From: Phocoena phocoena
Taxonomy: Eukaryota > Chordata > Mammalia > Artiodactyla > Phocoenidae
NCBI RefSeq assembly: GCF_963924675.1
Contig: NC_089239.1
Coordinates: 31,519,818-31,583,817 of the forward strand
Length of the DNA stretch: 64,000 nt
Direction of reading: 5' to 3'
Every line of letters starts with the position of its first letter. Position 1 is the first letter of the stretch. The notes beneath the pieces are model-generated. The model ran no database searches. It was not told the DNA's origin and saw nothing but the letters and a program-made list of their open reading frames with translations. The position numbers were made by a program, and so were the translations under genes. Positions 47,435-58,400 of this stretch are shown one piece after another.

Positions 47435-47640
47435 ATGTGGCCTAGAATTATCATCTTAGGTTGTGCTTCGACGCAATTATTCATTAATGAGGAATTTGGG
47501 GGAAAGAAATACCTGGCTCTCATCCCTACAGAAACACAACGTATAAAAATAGAAAAAGAACAGAACAAAGCTGAATATGAAATAACTGTATCTTGTTCTA
47601 CTACTTTAGCAACTTCAGCTTTCTTATAGGTAAGATTTCC
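47435..47640 (+). other. Open segment ending in a strong splice-donor-like site (not called as exon)
   Basis: A 64-codon frame (47435-47629) ends in a TAG that overlaps 'atag|gtaagat', a near-consensus 5' splice site at 47630. Upstream AGs exist but have poor pyrimidine tracts. The minus strand is also open (47344-47652). I cannot tell chance from a noncoding exon; no protein family is recognised. Confidence 0.2.
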
Positions 47641-48309
47641 TGAGTGTGCCATAAGTGTTGAATAATAACTTTTTAAATCTAAAATTTTGGCATTTGTTTC
47701 ATATTCATAAAATGAAAAGTGAGAGGGGGTTTCCAGTCCATAAAATGAGGGGGAAGGAAGAAATTAACATGGGTACTTAGCCAAAAGTGATCTGAACATT
47801 CCTGACCCATGGAACTAGAAAATCTTAAAAGGGCTAGGATAAATGGTACCTCGTGGTGACAGCCAGGCTGGAGAAGCCATAAGAGTACTAAGCCAAATGT
47901 TAATTCCCCAATATTCCCACTGCTTAAATCTCTGATTGAGGGAGTGAAAGGGTCATTTCTGACTGTGGAGGGACTTTTTTCCTAGCAGTCTCTGCCAAAA
48001 CTTCAAATAGCTGTCACATGATTTCTGGTCAACATAATGAACTTGTGTGAACCTCAAAAAAACGTTGCAAGTTTACTTCAGTTTGTGATTTTACTGAAAG
48101 TGATTTTTAAATAAGAAAGTACTTTAGAGCCTGTGGAAATACACTATACGCGTCATTGTTTCATTTTCTTTTATAAAAAGTAGGATATTTGAAGAACTGA
48201 GAATCTGAGTGACTTTGACCGCAGTCTACTTTCTTCCGCTTTTAGTAGATCATTTGTGAAGATCACCATCCCCTCTCCCCACTCCCGTCACACCCCCAAG
48301 CCCACCTCC

Positions 48310-48430
48310 ACCCCAGTGACTCCAGAATCTCTGATTCAACGCCAGTTAGCTCAGTGCCTGCGGGCAAGTCACTGAACACCTTTGGTCTCTGATTTGTTAT
48401 CCGTAAAATGAGCGTTTGTGAGGAGGTAGA
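48310..48430 (+). mobile_element. MIR-like fragment
   Basis: 'ttagctcagtgcctgcgggcaagtcactgaacacctttggtctctgatttgttatccgtaaaatgagcg' follows the plus-strand MIR 3' half. Confidence 0.6.
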
Positions 48431-50772
48431 TTCTAATGCACAATTCAGTTTTGAAAAAAAATGATTGTGAATTTAAATTTCATGTTTACAGACAACAGGC
48501 ATTGACACTTTAGGGTTTATGGGACTGTAGTGCCTTACAATGTTTTATAAGTTTTGAACCTCGGCTTTATTTTTCTGTTATCTGAAATGGTTCAAAAAGA
48601 ATTCTACAGATAACGTGAGAATGGTGTTAATCTGTTTACCCACATCAAGAATTGCTGACAGAAAAATAAGTGTGAATATTAAGCCGAAAATTGGAAGTGC
48701 CAGGCGATATTGATCACTTTATGTGTGTCTAGCTGCCCAGTTTTATACCATATTCTGTATGTTTAGAAAGACCTTTTCCTAAAGCCCTTTTGTGGGTGTT
48801 AAACGCATAATTGATTAAGCTTTGTCATAAGACAAGAAAAAAGAAGCGGAGGAAGTATTTTATTTATAATTGAATCACAAAGCATTATTTATTAGCTACG
48901 CCTTTTAATGGCTCATGACATTTCATCAAACTAGGCCGCATACAAGACTCTGTCCTTCCTCCCTACCCCTTTCCATTTTTCTACAATCCTTTATCCTAAC
49001 TGGCTATGAAACACAATCACATGACTGGACATAGATCTCAGAAGAAAAGGCAAAGGCATTGAAAGGAGGATGAAGACTGTCACAGAGAGTGTTGGGCTCC
49101 TTTTCTGCAAAAGGCTGTGCTTTTCCTCCTCTCTTCAGGCTTAGGGCTTTGGGCCAGGGCTGCGAAGTTATTTGGTAAATGTCGTTTCCAGTATGTTTTA
49201 CAACAGGCTTAGATTTTCAAATCTGATGAGGTGTGTCCAAGTCCTGATTCATGTGTCTGAGGTTTCCTTGGCCCCGAACAATTTTCACAGTCAGTCTCCT
49301 GAACGGTAGAATCGCAGAAGCCCACTACAGCTCAGTAAACACTCTGCGTTTCTTCATGTAAATATACGAGAACCTCGCTGATATTCTTTAGCATTTTCTG
49401 TTTCGCAAGAGAGCAAAACTTTACTTTTACCAATGGTGATTCTTTCATTTTTGAGTGAGAATGAAGGACTGATTTTACCATCTGTGAACAGTGACATATA
49501 TACGTAGTACCAAGATGGTAGCCAAAGTTCACCGCAGTCATCTTTGGTCCTGGAAATTCTATCAGTGCGATGGCCTTTCCCACTTAGATACCTAAATGTA
49601 CTCTCAGATTTATCTGTGCCTCCCCTGCGAAATAACTCATGTCTTTTAACTCTCTTAGTGGCATTGATCCCACCGGCACTCTTTAAATCAGTCGGGTGGT
49701 CAGCATGGAGTCATGTTGAATGTCTGTCTTTCCTCAGTGGTCCGTACCACTGCTCATCAAGCCCTGACACGTTTCCTCAGGATGCCTTCATGTCTTCTCC
49801 AGATTTCTTTTCCGGCTACCGTGTGATTTCAAACCCTAGAATCACCCCTGAGGTCCCAGCACACCAGTTTATTCATCTATTGATGAAATATTGCTAGTAA
49901 AATTTAACAGAGCTTAGCAGGGGAAAAGGTAAAGAATATGTTAGTTTGAGAGATAGAGAAAGGGGAAAGGATGGAGATAGCAAAAGATGGAAAGAGAAAT
50001 AAAAATAGAGATGGGGTAGATTAGGGACACAGGTGTGGTACAGATACAGATTGGGTAGAGGGATTTTCAGCAGCTTGGTACCTACAGAGTTGTGGCAGTA
50101 TAGCTGATAAGAGAGAACTTTATTCTTTCAAAGAGAGCATTAATAATGAAAGCTTGAAGGTGACTGAAGAAGGAATAGGTTTGAATAGGACCCCAAAACC
50201 TTCTGGAAGAGATCGAAACCGTCTTCTCAAAAACAGTTTTCGTGTAAGTTGGGATGGATGGAGAGGGCCCTCTCCAACACCTAGAGGTAATGAAGCAAGA
50301 AGCACAGTGAAGGGCAACAGCTTCCTAAGATAAAATCCCTGTGAAAATCAGAGTCAGGGCGAGAGTGATGGCCCCTGAGCCTAGAATGAGGTGGTGACAG
50401 GTGCTGTTTCTGGGTTAGTGGCACAGCTGACTCTGGCCCAGACTCAGACCTCTGAGCTGCAGATTTTGAACCACAGAAAGTGGTCGTGCTTGTGAGTGAA
50501 CTCAGATCACATAAGAATGAATACTGTGAACCCCAGTCTCTTTGGCAAGGAGAGATAATACAGGCAAATTAACACCAAGAAAGAGGCATTCTTCTTCCCC
50601 TGCTGAGAACCCATAGCCAGGCCTCCAGTAGAAGGCAGGTCCTCACCTGTCTGCAGGAACAGTAATTCCAGGGCCACGCAGCCTCACCTGCCACAGGGTC
50701 CATGTCAGGCCTCTGAGTCCTAGCAGCAGGGCCAGGGGCCATCTCACTGGAAGTAGCCCATTCAGTGTATAG

Positions 50773-50776
<4 letters not shown>

Positions 50777-50815
<39 letters not shown>

Positions 50816-51122
50816 TTCCTTCCTTTCTTTCTTTCTTTCTTTCTTCCTCTCCTTCCTTCTTTCCTTCCTTCCTTCTTTCTTTCTCTATTTCTTTCCTTCC
50901 TTCCTTCCTTCCTTCCCTCCCTCCCTCCTTTTCTTTCTTTCTTTCTTTCTTTCTTTTTCCTTCCTTCCTTCCTTCCTTCCTTCCTTCTTTCTTTCTTTCT
51001 TTCGTTCTTTTCTTTCCTTCCTTCCTTCCTTCCCTCCCTCCCTCCTTTTCTTTCTTTCTTTCTTTCTTTCTTTTTCCTTCCTTCCTTCCTTCCTTCCTTC
51101 CTTCCTTCCTTCCCTCCTTCCT
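50777..51122. repeat. 345-bp pyrimidine satellite (CTTT/CTTC/CCCT) with 117-bp higher-order period
   Basis: An almost pure C/T tract on the plus strand. The block 'ccctccctccctcctttt' occurs at 50915-50932 and 51032-51049, and the following CTTT and CCTT sections repeat with the same 117-bp offset, so an ordered unit has been tandemly duplicated. It ends about 385 bp before the candidate exon. The 166-codon minus frame and 119-codon plus frame over it are artefacts. Confidence 0.95.
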
Positions 51123-51507
51123 AACTATGTAAGACAATAGCAATCAGGACTGGTTACCTAGGAATCAGAGGAGGCTTTAGGTTAGGAAGTTCACAGACTG
51201 CCTGCTCACAGTAGATCTTAAAGAACCTCGCCTGTGTATTTCAGGACCTACCTGCGCCAATTTTCACACCCAAGCTGTTAAAATGGACCATTTTACTTAC
51301 AAAGAAAATGCTAAAACCCAGCAGGGAAACTGTCTCCTGGAACAATGGGCGCTTTGCAAATCCCCTAACTTTTTAAAGCTGTCAAAAATGTTCAAGTGGG
51401 AGGACCTGAGTCTCTTCTTACCTATGAAAACTCCAACGAGGGGTGGCCTGAAAGTTTGTGTCTGCAAGGGAGGGACTCTAACCCGTGACTCTGATTTTTT
51501 TTTTAAG

Positions 51508-51691
51508 TCATCACCAGATAATAAACCAGACTTTCTCTTTTCTTTACATCCCCCTGATCAAGAAGAATTGGATATTTTTGGAAAACCTCCAAAGAAACAA
51601 GATATTCCCAGCAGTTTACTTGAACAAATGGCTTCGTTTGAGCATAATAATCTCTTGAATATCACTTTTAAATCCTTGTCAAAGAGAGCAA
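51508..51691 (+). CDS. Candidate internal coding exon of an unidentified gene
   Basis: Seen: a 184-bp segment, open in one frame for 61 codons, with complete splice signals. Upstream lie a CTAAC branch-point-like motif at 51478-51482 (A about 26 nt from the AG), a run of T and an AG at 51506-51507. The downstream donor is CAA|GTGAGC at 51692. The acceptor is in phase 0 and the exon ends after the first base of a codon. The peptide begins SSPDNKPDFLFSLHPP, then has an acidic patch (DQEELD), a lysine/proline stretch (GKPPKKQD), a leucine-rich part (SLLEQMASF) and ends near SLSKRA. The mix looks like a soluble, partly disordered protein. No signal peptide or membrane segment is visible. The open frame runs on into flanking DNA (51283-51744), so openness alone is weak evidence; the splice signals carry the call. 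I do not recognise the protein. Alternatives are a pseudoexon or a decayed exon. No second exon was found here. Confidence 0.45.
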
Positions 51692-51844
51692 GTGAGCTCC
51701 ATTCAGACTTGCCCGAGCTGTACGGGGCTCAGCTGCCAGTGTGATGAATCTGCAGGGGCGACAGGGCAGGAAGAGAGATTAACTTGGCTGGCAAAGCTGG
51801 CAGGCTGAAACTGTCTTCTTTTTGTGCTTTAAAAAAGTCTGTGT

Positions 51845-52241
51845 TGCCCATCGACAGACGAATGGATAAAGAAGATGTGGTACATATATACAATGGAATA
51901 TTACTCAGCCATAAAAAGGAACGAAATTGGGTCATTTGTAGAGACGTGGATGGATCTAGAGACTGTCATACAGAGTGAAGTAAGTCAGAAAGAGAAAAAC
52001 AAATATCGTGTATTAACGTATATATGTGCAACCTAGAAAAATGGTACAGATGAACCAGTTTGCAGGGCAGAAATAGAGACACAGATGTAGAGAACAAACG
52101 TATGGACACCAAGGGGGGAAAGTGGCGGAGGTGTGGGTGGGATGAACTGGGAGATTGGGATTGACATATATACACTAATATGTATAAAATAGGTAACTAA
52201 TAAGAACCTGCTGTATACAAAATAAATAAAATTAAATTTAT
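51845..52241 (+). mobile_element. 5'-truncated young L1 3' end with perfect 14-bp TSD
   Basis: The segment matches the 3' end of cetartiodactyl L1: it has 'caatggaatattactcagcc', 'ggaacgaaattgggtcattt' and ends in an A/T-rich tail with AATAAA-type motifs. Identical 14-bp repeats 'aaaaaagtctgtgt' flank it at 51831-51844 and 52242-52255, and the target 'ctttaaaaaa' fits the L1 endonuclease preference (TT/AAAA). The perfect duplication suggests recent insertion. It lies about 150 bp downstream of the candidate splice donor at 51692, so it would be intronic in the same orientation and could supply a polyadenylation signal. The open frame at 51784-51978 overlaps it and is not a gene. Confidence 0.9.
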
Positions 52242-52255
52242 AAAAAAGTCTGTGT

Positions 52256-53259
52256 AAAAAATGTTTTGCTCATCATTCTCTCCTAGCCATTTATGATGCA
52301 CATTTATATGCCTTAAATTCTCTTTTTAAAAAATGATAACTATTCTATAAGTTAATCAAATATGAAGTTGAAGCCAACACAGTATGTAGGAGGAACAGAA
52401 AGTCAAGTTTTATAAAAGTTGTGACAGGAGTGAACTATAGCCAAACAAAAATACAATTTTTAGAAGAAATGACATGAGAAACAACATAACACACGTCTAT
52501 GAAGGGTATTTCTTTCTCATTATTGAGACCCCTATCTGCAGTTCTTTCTCCATGTCAATACCAATAATACTTATTACATTATTGCAAAATTAAAGTCACC
52601 TCTTTTATAAAATAAAGTCAAAAATTGCGACCTCAAAGTTTGATGTGTGACAAGATAGATGTGTGACAAAACAGAGTCAACAATAACAAGTAAGGTGCTG
52701 GAAATTCAAAGGATGTGAGTTGTATTATACGGCGCTGAGTCTGGGATTTGGAAGTAATTTTGTGATTATTTGTTGTTGGTCTCCAGAGGGTATGTTTCAT
52801 GTGTTTCTTCCTTTTTACCCAGAATATAGTTTTGCTTGGGTGGTGACCAGGAGAGAATAATGGCGCTGTGGGAAGAGTGCTGGTGTGGTTTTCACTGTAA
52901 TTTGATCAGTATCAGTAAACGGTTCGCCTGAAAGCTATTCATATAAAAATAAACAACTCTTCAGTAGCTGTTCTTCCAATGCTCAGAGAAGTGAACAGTT
53001 TATACTCAGGGGAGAAAGTGTATTGACTACAAAAGAATGCATTGACTAATAACAGATTTTCTCCCAAAACATTGTCTTTCCGGGTTTCCCTCCGCCCCCA
53101 TCATTTGAAGCGTCAGGAAAAAACTGACAACGAAACAATTATCACCAATGGTTCGAATAAAAAGTAAAAACTTGTGTTCATCGTGTGGGAAAACAGGGGA
53201 AGATTAAAGCAGGATTATACTTGGCTTTAGGTTGGCAGGATAATCCAGGCTGTAGGTAT
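52256..53259. other. No gene recognised
   Basis: Unique sequence between the young L1 and the L2 series; no second exon matching the phase of the candidate exon was found. Confidence 0.55.
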
Positions 53260-53790
53260 GTGTCAGTCATTGACAAGTAGTCCTGGGGTGCTTACTCTGT
53301 CCCTAGACTCACCTTTATCATTCTCAGCCCTTGATATTAGAAACTGGGGTTTCATATTTGACTCTTGCTTTTTTTTCTCTCTACCTCTTTCAACCATCAA
53401 TTCTAATTTCACCTCTCAACTGCTTCTCATGTGTGTTTCTTCTTTTCTGTATCTCCTAGTACTAGTTCAGGTCCCACCATCATTTACCTGAACTACTTCA
53501 GTGGCCTCTTTTACATCTATTCCCATCTATAATCTTATCACCCTCTAATTCATCTTCCAAACAGGCACTAGATGACAAATAAAATGCAAATGCCACAGTG
53601 TCCAAGTACCCTTGTTTGAGACACCAGAATGACACATGGTGTATAAAACTTTGGTGATCGAGCCCATGTCTCTGTGTCTTGCTTACTCTAGGTCTCAAAC
53701 ATGAATCAGGTTGAAAGTATTTAGCACTGTGCCCTTCATTATAGTAGCTCCAGAATTTAGCATAATGCCTTCAGCATAAGAGGAACTTAA
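53260..53790 (+). mobile_element. L2-like segment, first of three successive L2 ends
   Basis: Diverged text such as 'gtcccaccatcatttacctgaactacttcagtggcctc' follows the L2 'tctcacctggattactgcaatagcctcc' passage, and 'gaggaacttaataaatactgtg' near 53790 is L2-terminal. No open host frame is convincing. Confidence 0.55.
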
Positions 53791-53819
53791 TAAATACTGT
53801 GTGTCCTAAATATTTCTTG

Positions 53820-54215
53820 AATAAATTGACCACTGACACCATTCAGCCCAAGTCAGGATCTTGTCTGGATGCTGTAACAGCTTCCTAACTCTTCTTCCAG
53901 CACTCAGCTCTTCTTCCTTGCCTTGTTAAATGCTACTGATCGCTCAGGTCTCAGTTTAAACATTGATTTCTTAGTGTGGCAGTCCCTGACCCTCTTGACT
54001 GGGTTAAATTATTTTTCTCTGCATCACCATAGCATTGTTCTGTAGCACTCATCACACTTGTAATTACATGTTTAATGTCTGTAACTTCCTCAGCGAGGCT
54101 CTCCCTAATCCCCTTGACAGGGGGAAGTATCGGTATTAAACGTTCTCCTAGGTCATCGTACTTCTCCCTAACATGCATCACAGTTCGATAAGTGTTTGTT
54201 GAGTTGAATTGAAAA
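53820..54215 (+). mobile_element. L2-like 3' end, second of three
   Basis: 'ttgtctggatgctgtaacagcttcctaactcttcttcc', 'gtggcagtccctgaccctcttgac' and 'tctgtagcactcatcacacttgtaattac' follow the L2 3' text. A second 'gaggctctccctaatccccttgac' and a second 'catgcatcacagt' then appear, as if the end were partly duplicated. Confidence 0.65.
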
Positions 54216-54289
54216 TATATCTCTAGTCCTCAAGGAATGTTGAGGTTTGGCTCTAGCAGTTCCTGTATATTCCTAGCTAACTTTCTCAT

Positions 54290-54575
54290 TGTAAAGTCTC
54301 AACTGTCAGCAACTCAAGGAGCCTTTGCTAATCAAAGTTTACACCACTCCCAGCTAGATTAGATCTCTGTTCTCAGTACTCACGTAATACATCATGCACA
54401 TTTCCGTCATTGCACTTACTAGAATGTATTACAGTGATTTATTTATGGTTTCGTCTTATTAGACAGTAGTTTCTTTGAGATTGGGTTAGATGCCTTGTTC
54501 ATGTTTTATATTCCAAGGGTACAGGGACCAACACACATACACACTCAATGACTATTGAATGAATGGATGGATGAA
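54290..54575 (+). mobile_element. L2-like 3' end, third of three
   Basis: 'cattgcacttactagaatgtattacag...gacagtagtttctttgagattgggttagatgcc...ccaagggtacagggacc...cactcaatgactattgaatgaatgg' is an L2 terminus in plus orientation. Confidence 0.65.
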
Positions 54576-54903
54576 TAAATGGAAAATAGGAACTATATAA
54601 ACTCTTGCTTCTAAGTAATATATCGTCTCTAATGGGAATGCAGGATATCTCAGTGGCAAACCTGTATGGACTGAAGAACTAGGGCCCTCTTGGGCACTCC
54701 TCACATACCCACTCCCTAGACCTTGACATTTTATGGACACAATCCCGGCTGAAATTGTGTTTAAGACCTTTATAAAATCAGTGATCAAAAGATAATTTAA
54801 ACTGAATTATAAAGAATACATAAAATTTTTTTAATCCTAAATTTGTAGGCTGAGAATTATATCCATTAGATATATATGTAGGTATATAGATATATATTCT
54901 ACC

Positions 54904-55352
54904 TGTGGCAGGTAGAATAATGGTCCTCCAAAGATGCTGACATAGTAATCCCCAGTGAATATGGTACTTTATATAGCAAAAGGGATTTTGCAGATGTGGT
55001 TAAGGTAAGGATCTTGAGATGGAAGATTATCCTGGATTATGTGGGTGGACCCGATGGAATCACAAGGATCCTTATGTGAGGGAGTTGAGAGTGTCAGTCC
55101 AAGGGAGATGGGCAGGTGCTACACAGCTGGCTTTGAAGATGGAGGAAGGGCCAGGAGCCAATGAAGGCAAGAGCCTCTATAAGCTTGAAAAGACAAGGAA
55201 ATAAGTCCTCCCTGAGAGCCTCCAGAGAGAACACAGCCTGGCTAACACGTTGATTTTAGCTCAGTGAGACTTCTGACCTATAGAGCTATAAATCTGTGTT
55301 GTTTTAAGAGGTAAATTTTAGATAATTTGCTACTGCAACAATAAAAAAGTAC
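54904..55352 (+). mobile_element. MaLR LTR (MLT1C-like)
   Basis: Starts 'tgtggcaggtagaataatgg', then 'aaagatgctgacatagtaatcccc', 'gcaaaagggattttgcagatgtggttaag', 'gatcttgagatggaagattatcctggattatgtgggtggacccgatgg', 'gcctccagagagaacacagcctggc' and ends 'gttgttttaagaggtaaa...caacaataaaaaag'. This is the MLT1-type LTR of an old nonautonomous endogenous retrovirus-like element. No internal region is seen on either side, so it is a solo LTR. The open frame at 55019-55204 lies within it. Confidence 0.8.
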
Positions 55353-55584
55353 ATGTATTTTACATGTGTATTTTACATGTATGGTATGGATTTGTATCTC
55401 TGTTGTATTTGCCAGTGCTTCAGTATTGCTGCCTGTCCTTTGAGTAAGAGTCTAGAGGGAGAGACAGACAATAACGAACATACACAAATCATCACACATT
55501 TACAACTGTGGCAGGTGCTGAGGAGAAATACAGCCACCTGTACATTAACACCCAGGCTTCCCTTGTCAAGAGGACTGGGGACTA

Positions 55585-55589
<5 letters not shown>

Positions 55590-55615
<26 letters not shown>

Positions 55616-55616
55616 T
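55590..55616. repeat. (CA)n microsatellite
   Basis: About 13 CA units before 'cttgtccc'. Confidence 0.95.
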
Positions 55617-55815
55617 TGTCCCAATGGTCCAAAGTTATAGATACAGAGTTGGTCATCTGTTTATATTTCAAGAGGATTTGTATCATGTATATAAATCCAA
55701 AAAATCATTGTCTAGAACAGGAGAGAGAGCATGGGAGTTTTTGCAAGTGCCACTTTGTCACTATACCTTGCTCATGTCTATATTGTCAATGTAGAACTGG
55801 AGAGGATTTAAACAT

Positions 55816-55880
55816 GTTTTCCCCCCCCAAAAAAATAGAAATTTCTATTTTTCCCCCCCAAAAATAGAAATAGAAATTTC
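55816..55880. repeat. Palindrome within a duplicated C8-A run motif
   Basis: A perfect 22-bp palindrome with 11-bp arms (aaaaatagaaa) and no loop lies at 55831-55852, flanked by two copies of 'ttccccccccaaaaa'-type sequence (55820-55835 and 55851-55865) that both run into 'tagaaat'. Confidence 0.85.
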
Positions 55881-57539
55881 AAAAATAAATTTTCTGGACC
55901 TAGGAGAATCGTGTGAGATTTTATTAAGTTGGAATGTTTTCATATTTTATATGAAACATCCCCCAAATCCTCATGTATTGCCCCCATGTCAGAGTACTTT
56001 GCTAATGAATGCAGTTAATCTCCTTTCCATCTAAGATATTTTATTAAATCATCAGAATTTTTTCTGATTATGTCTTTTATAAGACTTAAAAATACATTTC
56101 TTTACCTTCTTTACTCATTTTAAGGTAACACTGTTTCAAAAACAGCAATATTACCTTATTAACAGGTATTTCCCTGTTATATCTAAATTATCATGATTGC
56201 TTTTATTGTAAGAAATAAAACCGTCTTCCTCACTGAGAGCCAGTCACATTTTTCCAGAAAAAGATGACCCCAAATTCTGCATAATTATATGGTATAGATT
56301 AAAGATAACAAAGATAAAACTCAGACTGTTTACATAGTTGTTAGTTGGATGTGCAAATAAAAATGAAATATACTTAAAATCACAACCACTTGATCATGGG
56401 TTGTGGGTTACTGTTGTTTTTATTGGCATAATTGATTCCTTGTTGTGTAACGAAGTGTGCAGAAAATTTGTTTGAACCATTTATCATAACTTGCATCACA
56501 TGTTATTTTTAATATGCTCTTTCAGGAGTGTGGTGAAGGCCACAGAAGACAAATATTAGAAGTGGGTTTTTTCATAGTTTTCTAAAAAAAGAAATTAGTA
56601 TTTGAAATATTAGTCTTTTAAAATATGTTGGTATTTTAGGTCAGAAAGTCTAAGGTTAATCTTATTTTCCCCCCATGGGTTTACGATAAAAAGAGAGATA
56701 ACTATCTTGGTAGTTTTTTTGGTTTTATAACAATTGGATTTATATTCTGAAATTAAATTAAGGGAGAAACAGCCTGTAAAGGATTTAATCTAGAGAAATG
56801 AATGAAAGAACTGAAATTCAACTTAAATAGTTGAATATCTAAGTCTAATAGTTAAGTATCTAAGTCTAATCATCCTTCTAACATAGATCTCTTGAGGATA
56901 GGACCACATAAATAATTCTCACAATATTCATTTGTAATGACTATATTCAGTAGGATTATTAAGATTTAAGATATTCCCATGGTATTCTAAACAAATTATT
57001 AAAAAATATAACAGTCCAGAGATGAAGAATATATCAGCATTCCCCAACAGTGTTATATCTTATTAAATATTTGCATTATTACTAGATAATATGAAAATAT
57101 ATTGTGTCAAATATGTCTGAGAAATTCTTGATATAAAATATTGATTAGATGTTTTTACTACAGGGCTTATTGGAGCCTTAAAGTGTTAATTAGTGCAGTG
57201 AATTTCCAAAAAATAGAAGAGATAATAACATGCAGTGCTTCGTCAGCTAAGAAAATCAGTCCCGGTTCTCTTTACGCTATAATCCTGACCTGCTTCAGGC
57301 AAGGGGTTCTAAATTGAAATGGTGTCATTCTCAAGTTCTCTGGGAAGATCTGTTAGTTTTATTCTCTCTTCCTACCAGAAGTTCCAGGTGCAGAGAACAT
57401 GCGTGGACTTGTGGATCAAAACTAAAATTAACGTTAGTGGCTTGTGAACCTACCCTCAGCATTCATTCATCCTTATGTGCGAGTAACCCCTGATTTTTAG
57501 AGGAATCTTCCTGTTTTAATCGCCTCTTATTCACATTAG
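55881..57539. other. No gene recognised
   Basis: AT-rich unique sequence; a short local duplication of 'agttgaatatctaagtctaat'-like text occurs near 56828-56870. Nothing else. Confidence 0.55.
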
Positions 57540-58400
57540 TGAGAGAGGATTCCCTTATGGGGATGGCCAAACACAGGACACCCGACACTGGTCAGAGGAG
57601 GTCGACAGCAGTTCCTTAGTCACGTATACACACAACCAGTGGGAGGAGGACGCTGCAGGCCACACAGGACCACGTGGAGGCTGCACCTGGGAACAGAGTG
57701 AACAACCAGGGACTGTGCAAGACAGGCTTTGTGGCTTTGTAGTATCAAGAGGGTGGAGTGCCCCTCACTCCCGCAGAAGGATGTGATTAACTTGTTTGAA
57801 TAATTCCACAGGCTGGTAGGGAACTGAAATCCATGACTCAGGGATAAGCAGGCACTGTACCTGGTCCTCTTGAGAGGGGGCTTGTTGGGCTAGGTGACCT
57901 TCTCTGCAGAGCAGACTGTGAACGGGACCTTGTGGTCCAGCTATTCAAGGCCCACCTGGCTTCAGACGCCAAGGCAGCACGTCATATTGGGTATAATTTA
58001 GACCTTGCACCTCACCGCCTGCCGTCCATACTCAGTGCGCATGGTTTAGGTAAGGCCCCTGGAGCCAGACGAGAGCATGTGACCGAGTTTAAATTTATCA
58101 CAGCCCCCATCCCCAGAGATGAATTCAGGAATGAATTTATCACCCAACTCAGGCCAATGACTGTCAAGCTAAGGAGTTTTTAATGGGACTTTGGAGAGAG
58201 AAATGTGCTATTTTTGAATGCAGTTGCTACCAGTAAGAGTGATGGGAGCTGGGTGCTCCCAGAGACCCTGATGTGGAGCCTGAGAGTGAAGCCAGCACAG
58301 ACAAAGCAGGGCCTAGAAGTGGGAATGGAATAGTCTGCTGACCTCACCTGATCCACAACCAGTCACACTGGACGCCTGTCTGCTGCTGGCCTTTCTAGGC
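57540..58400. repeat. Unassigned GC-richer, repeat-like block
   Basis: A block of about 860 bp, clearly GC-richer than its AT-rich flanks, with phrases such as 'tggggatggccaaacacaggacacc' and 'ggtgctcccagagaccctgatgtggagcc' that read like an old LTR or other interspersed repeat. I cannot name the family. The 83-codon frame at 57932-58183 has no splice support and no recognised domain. Confidence 0.35.

Larger units (their letters stand above)
45478..50776. other. Long stretch poor in repeats, no gene recognised
   Basis: Apart from a MIR (46730-46930), a MIR scrap (48310-48430) and possible L2-like text at 49600-49890, about 5 kb carries no recognisable interspersed repeat. It precedes the candidate exon. 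AT-rich motifs such as 'cataattgattaagc' (48808 area) are present, but no regulatory function can be shown. Confidence 0.5.

Noticed and set aside
50643..51143. 166-codon Lys/Glu/Gly-rich frame on the minus strand
   Set aside because: It is a translation of the purine strand of a pyrimidine satellite, open only because GA-rich repeats lack stops.
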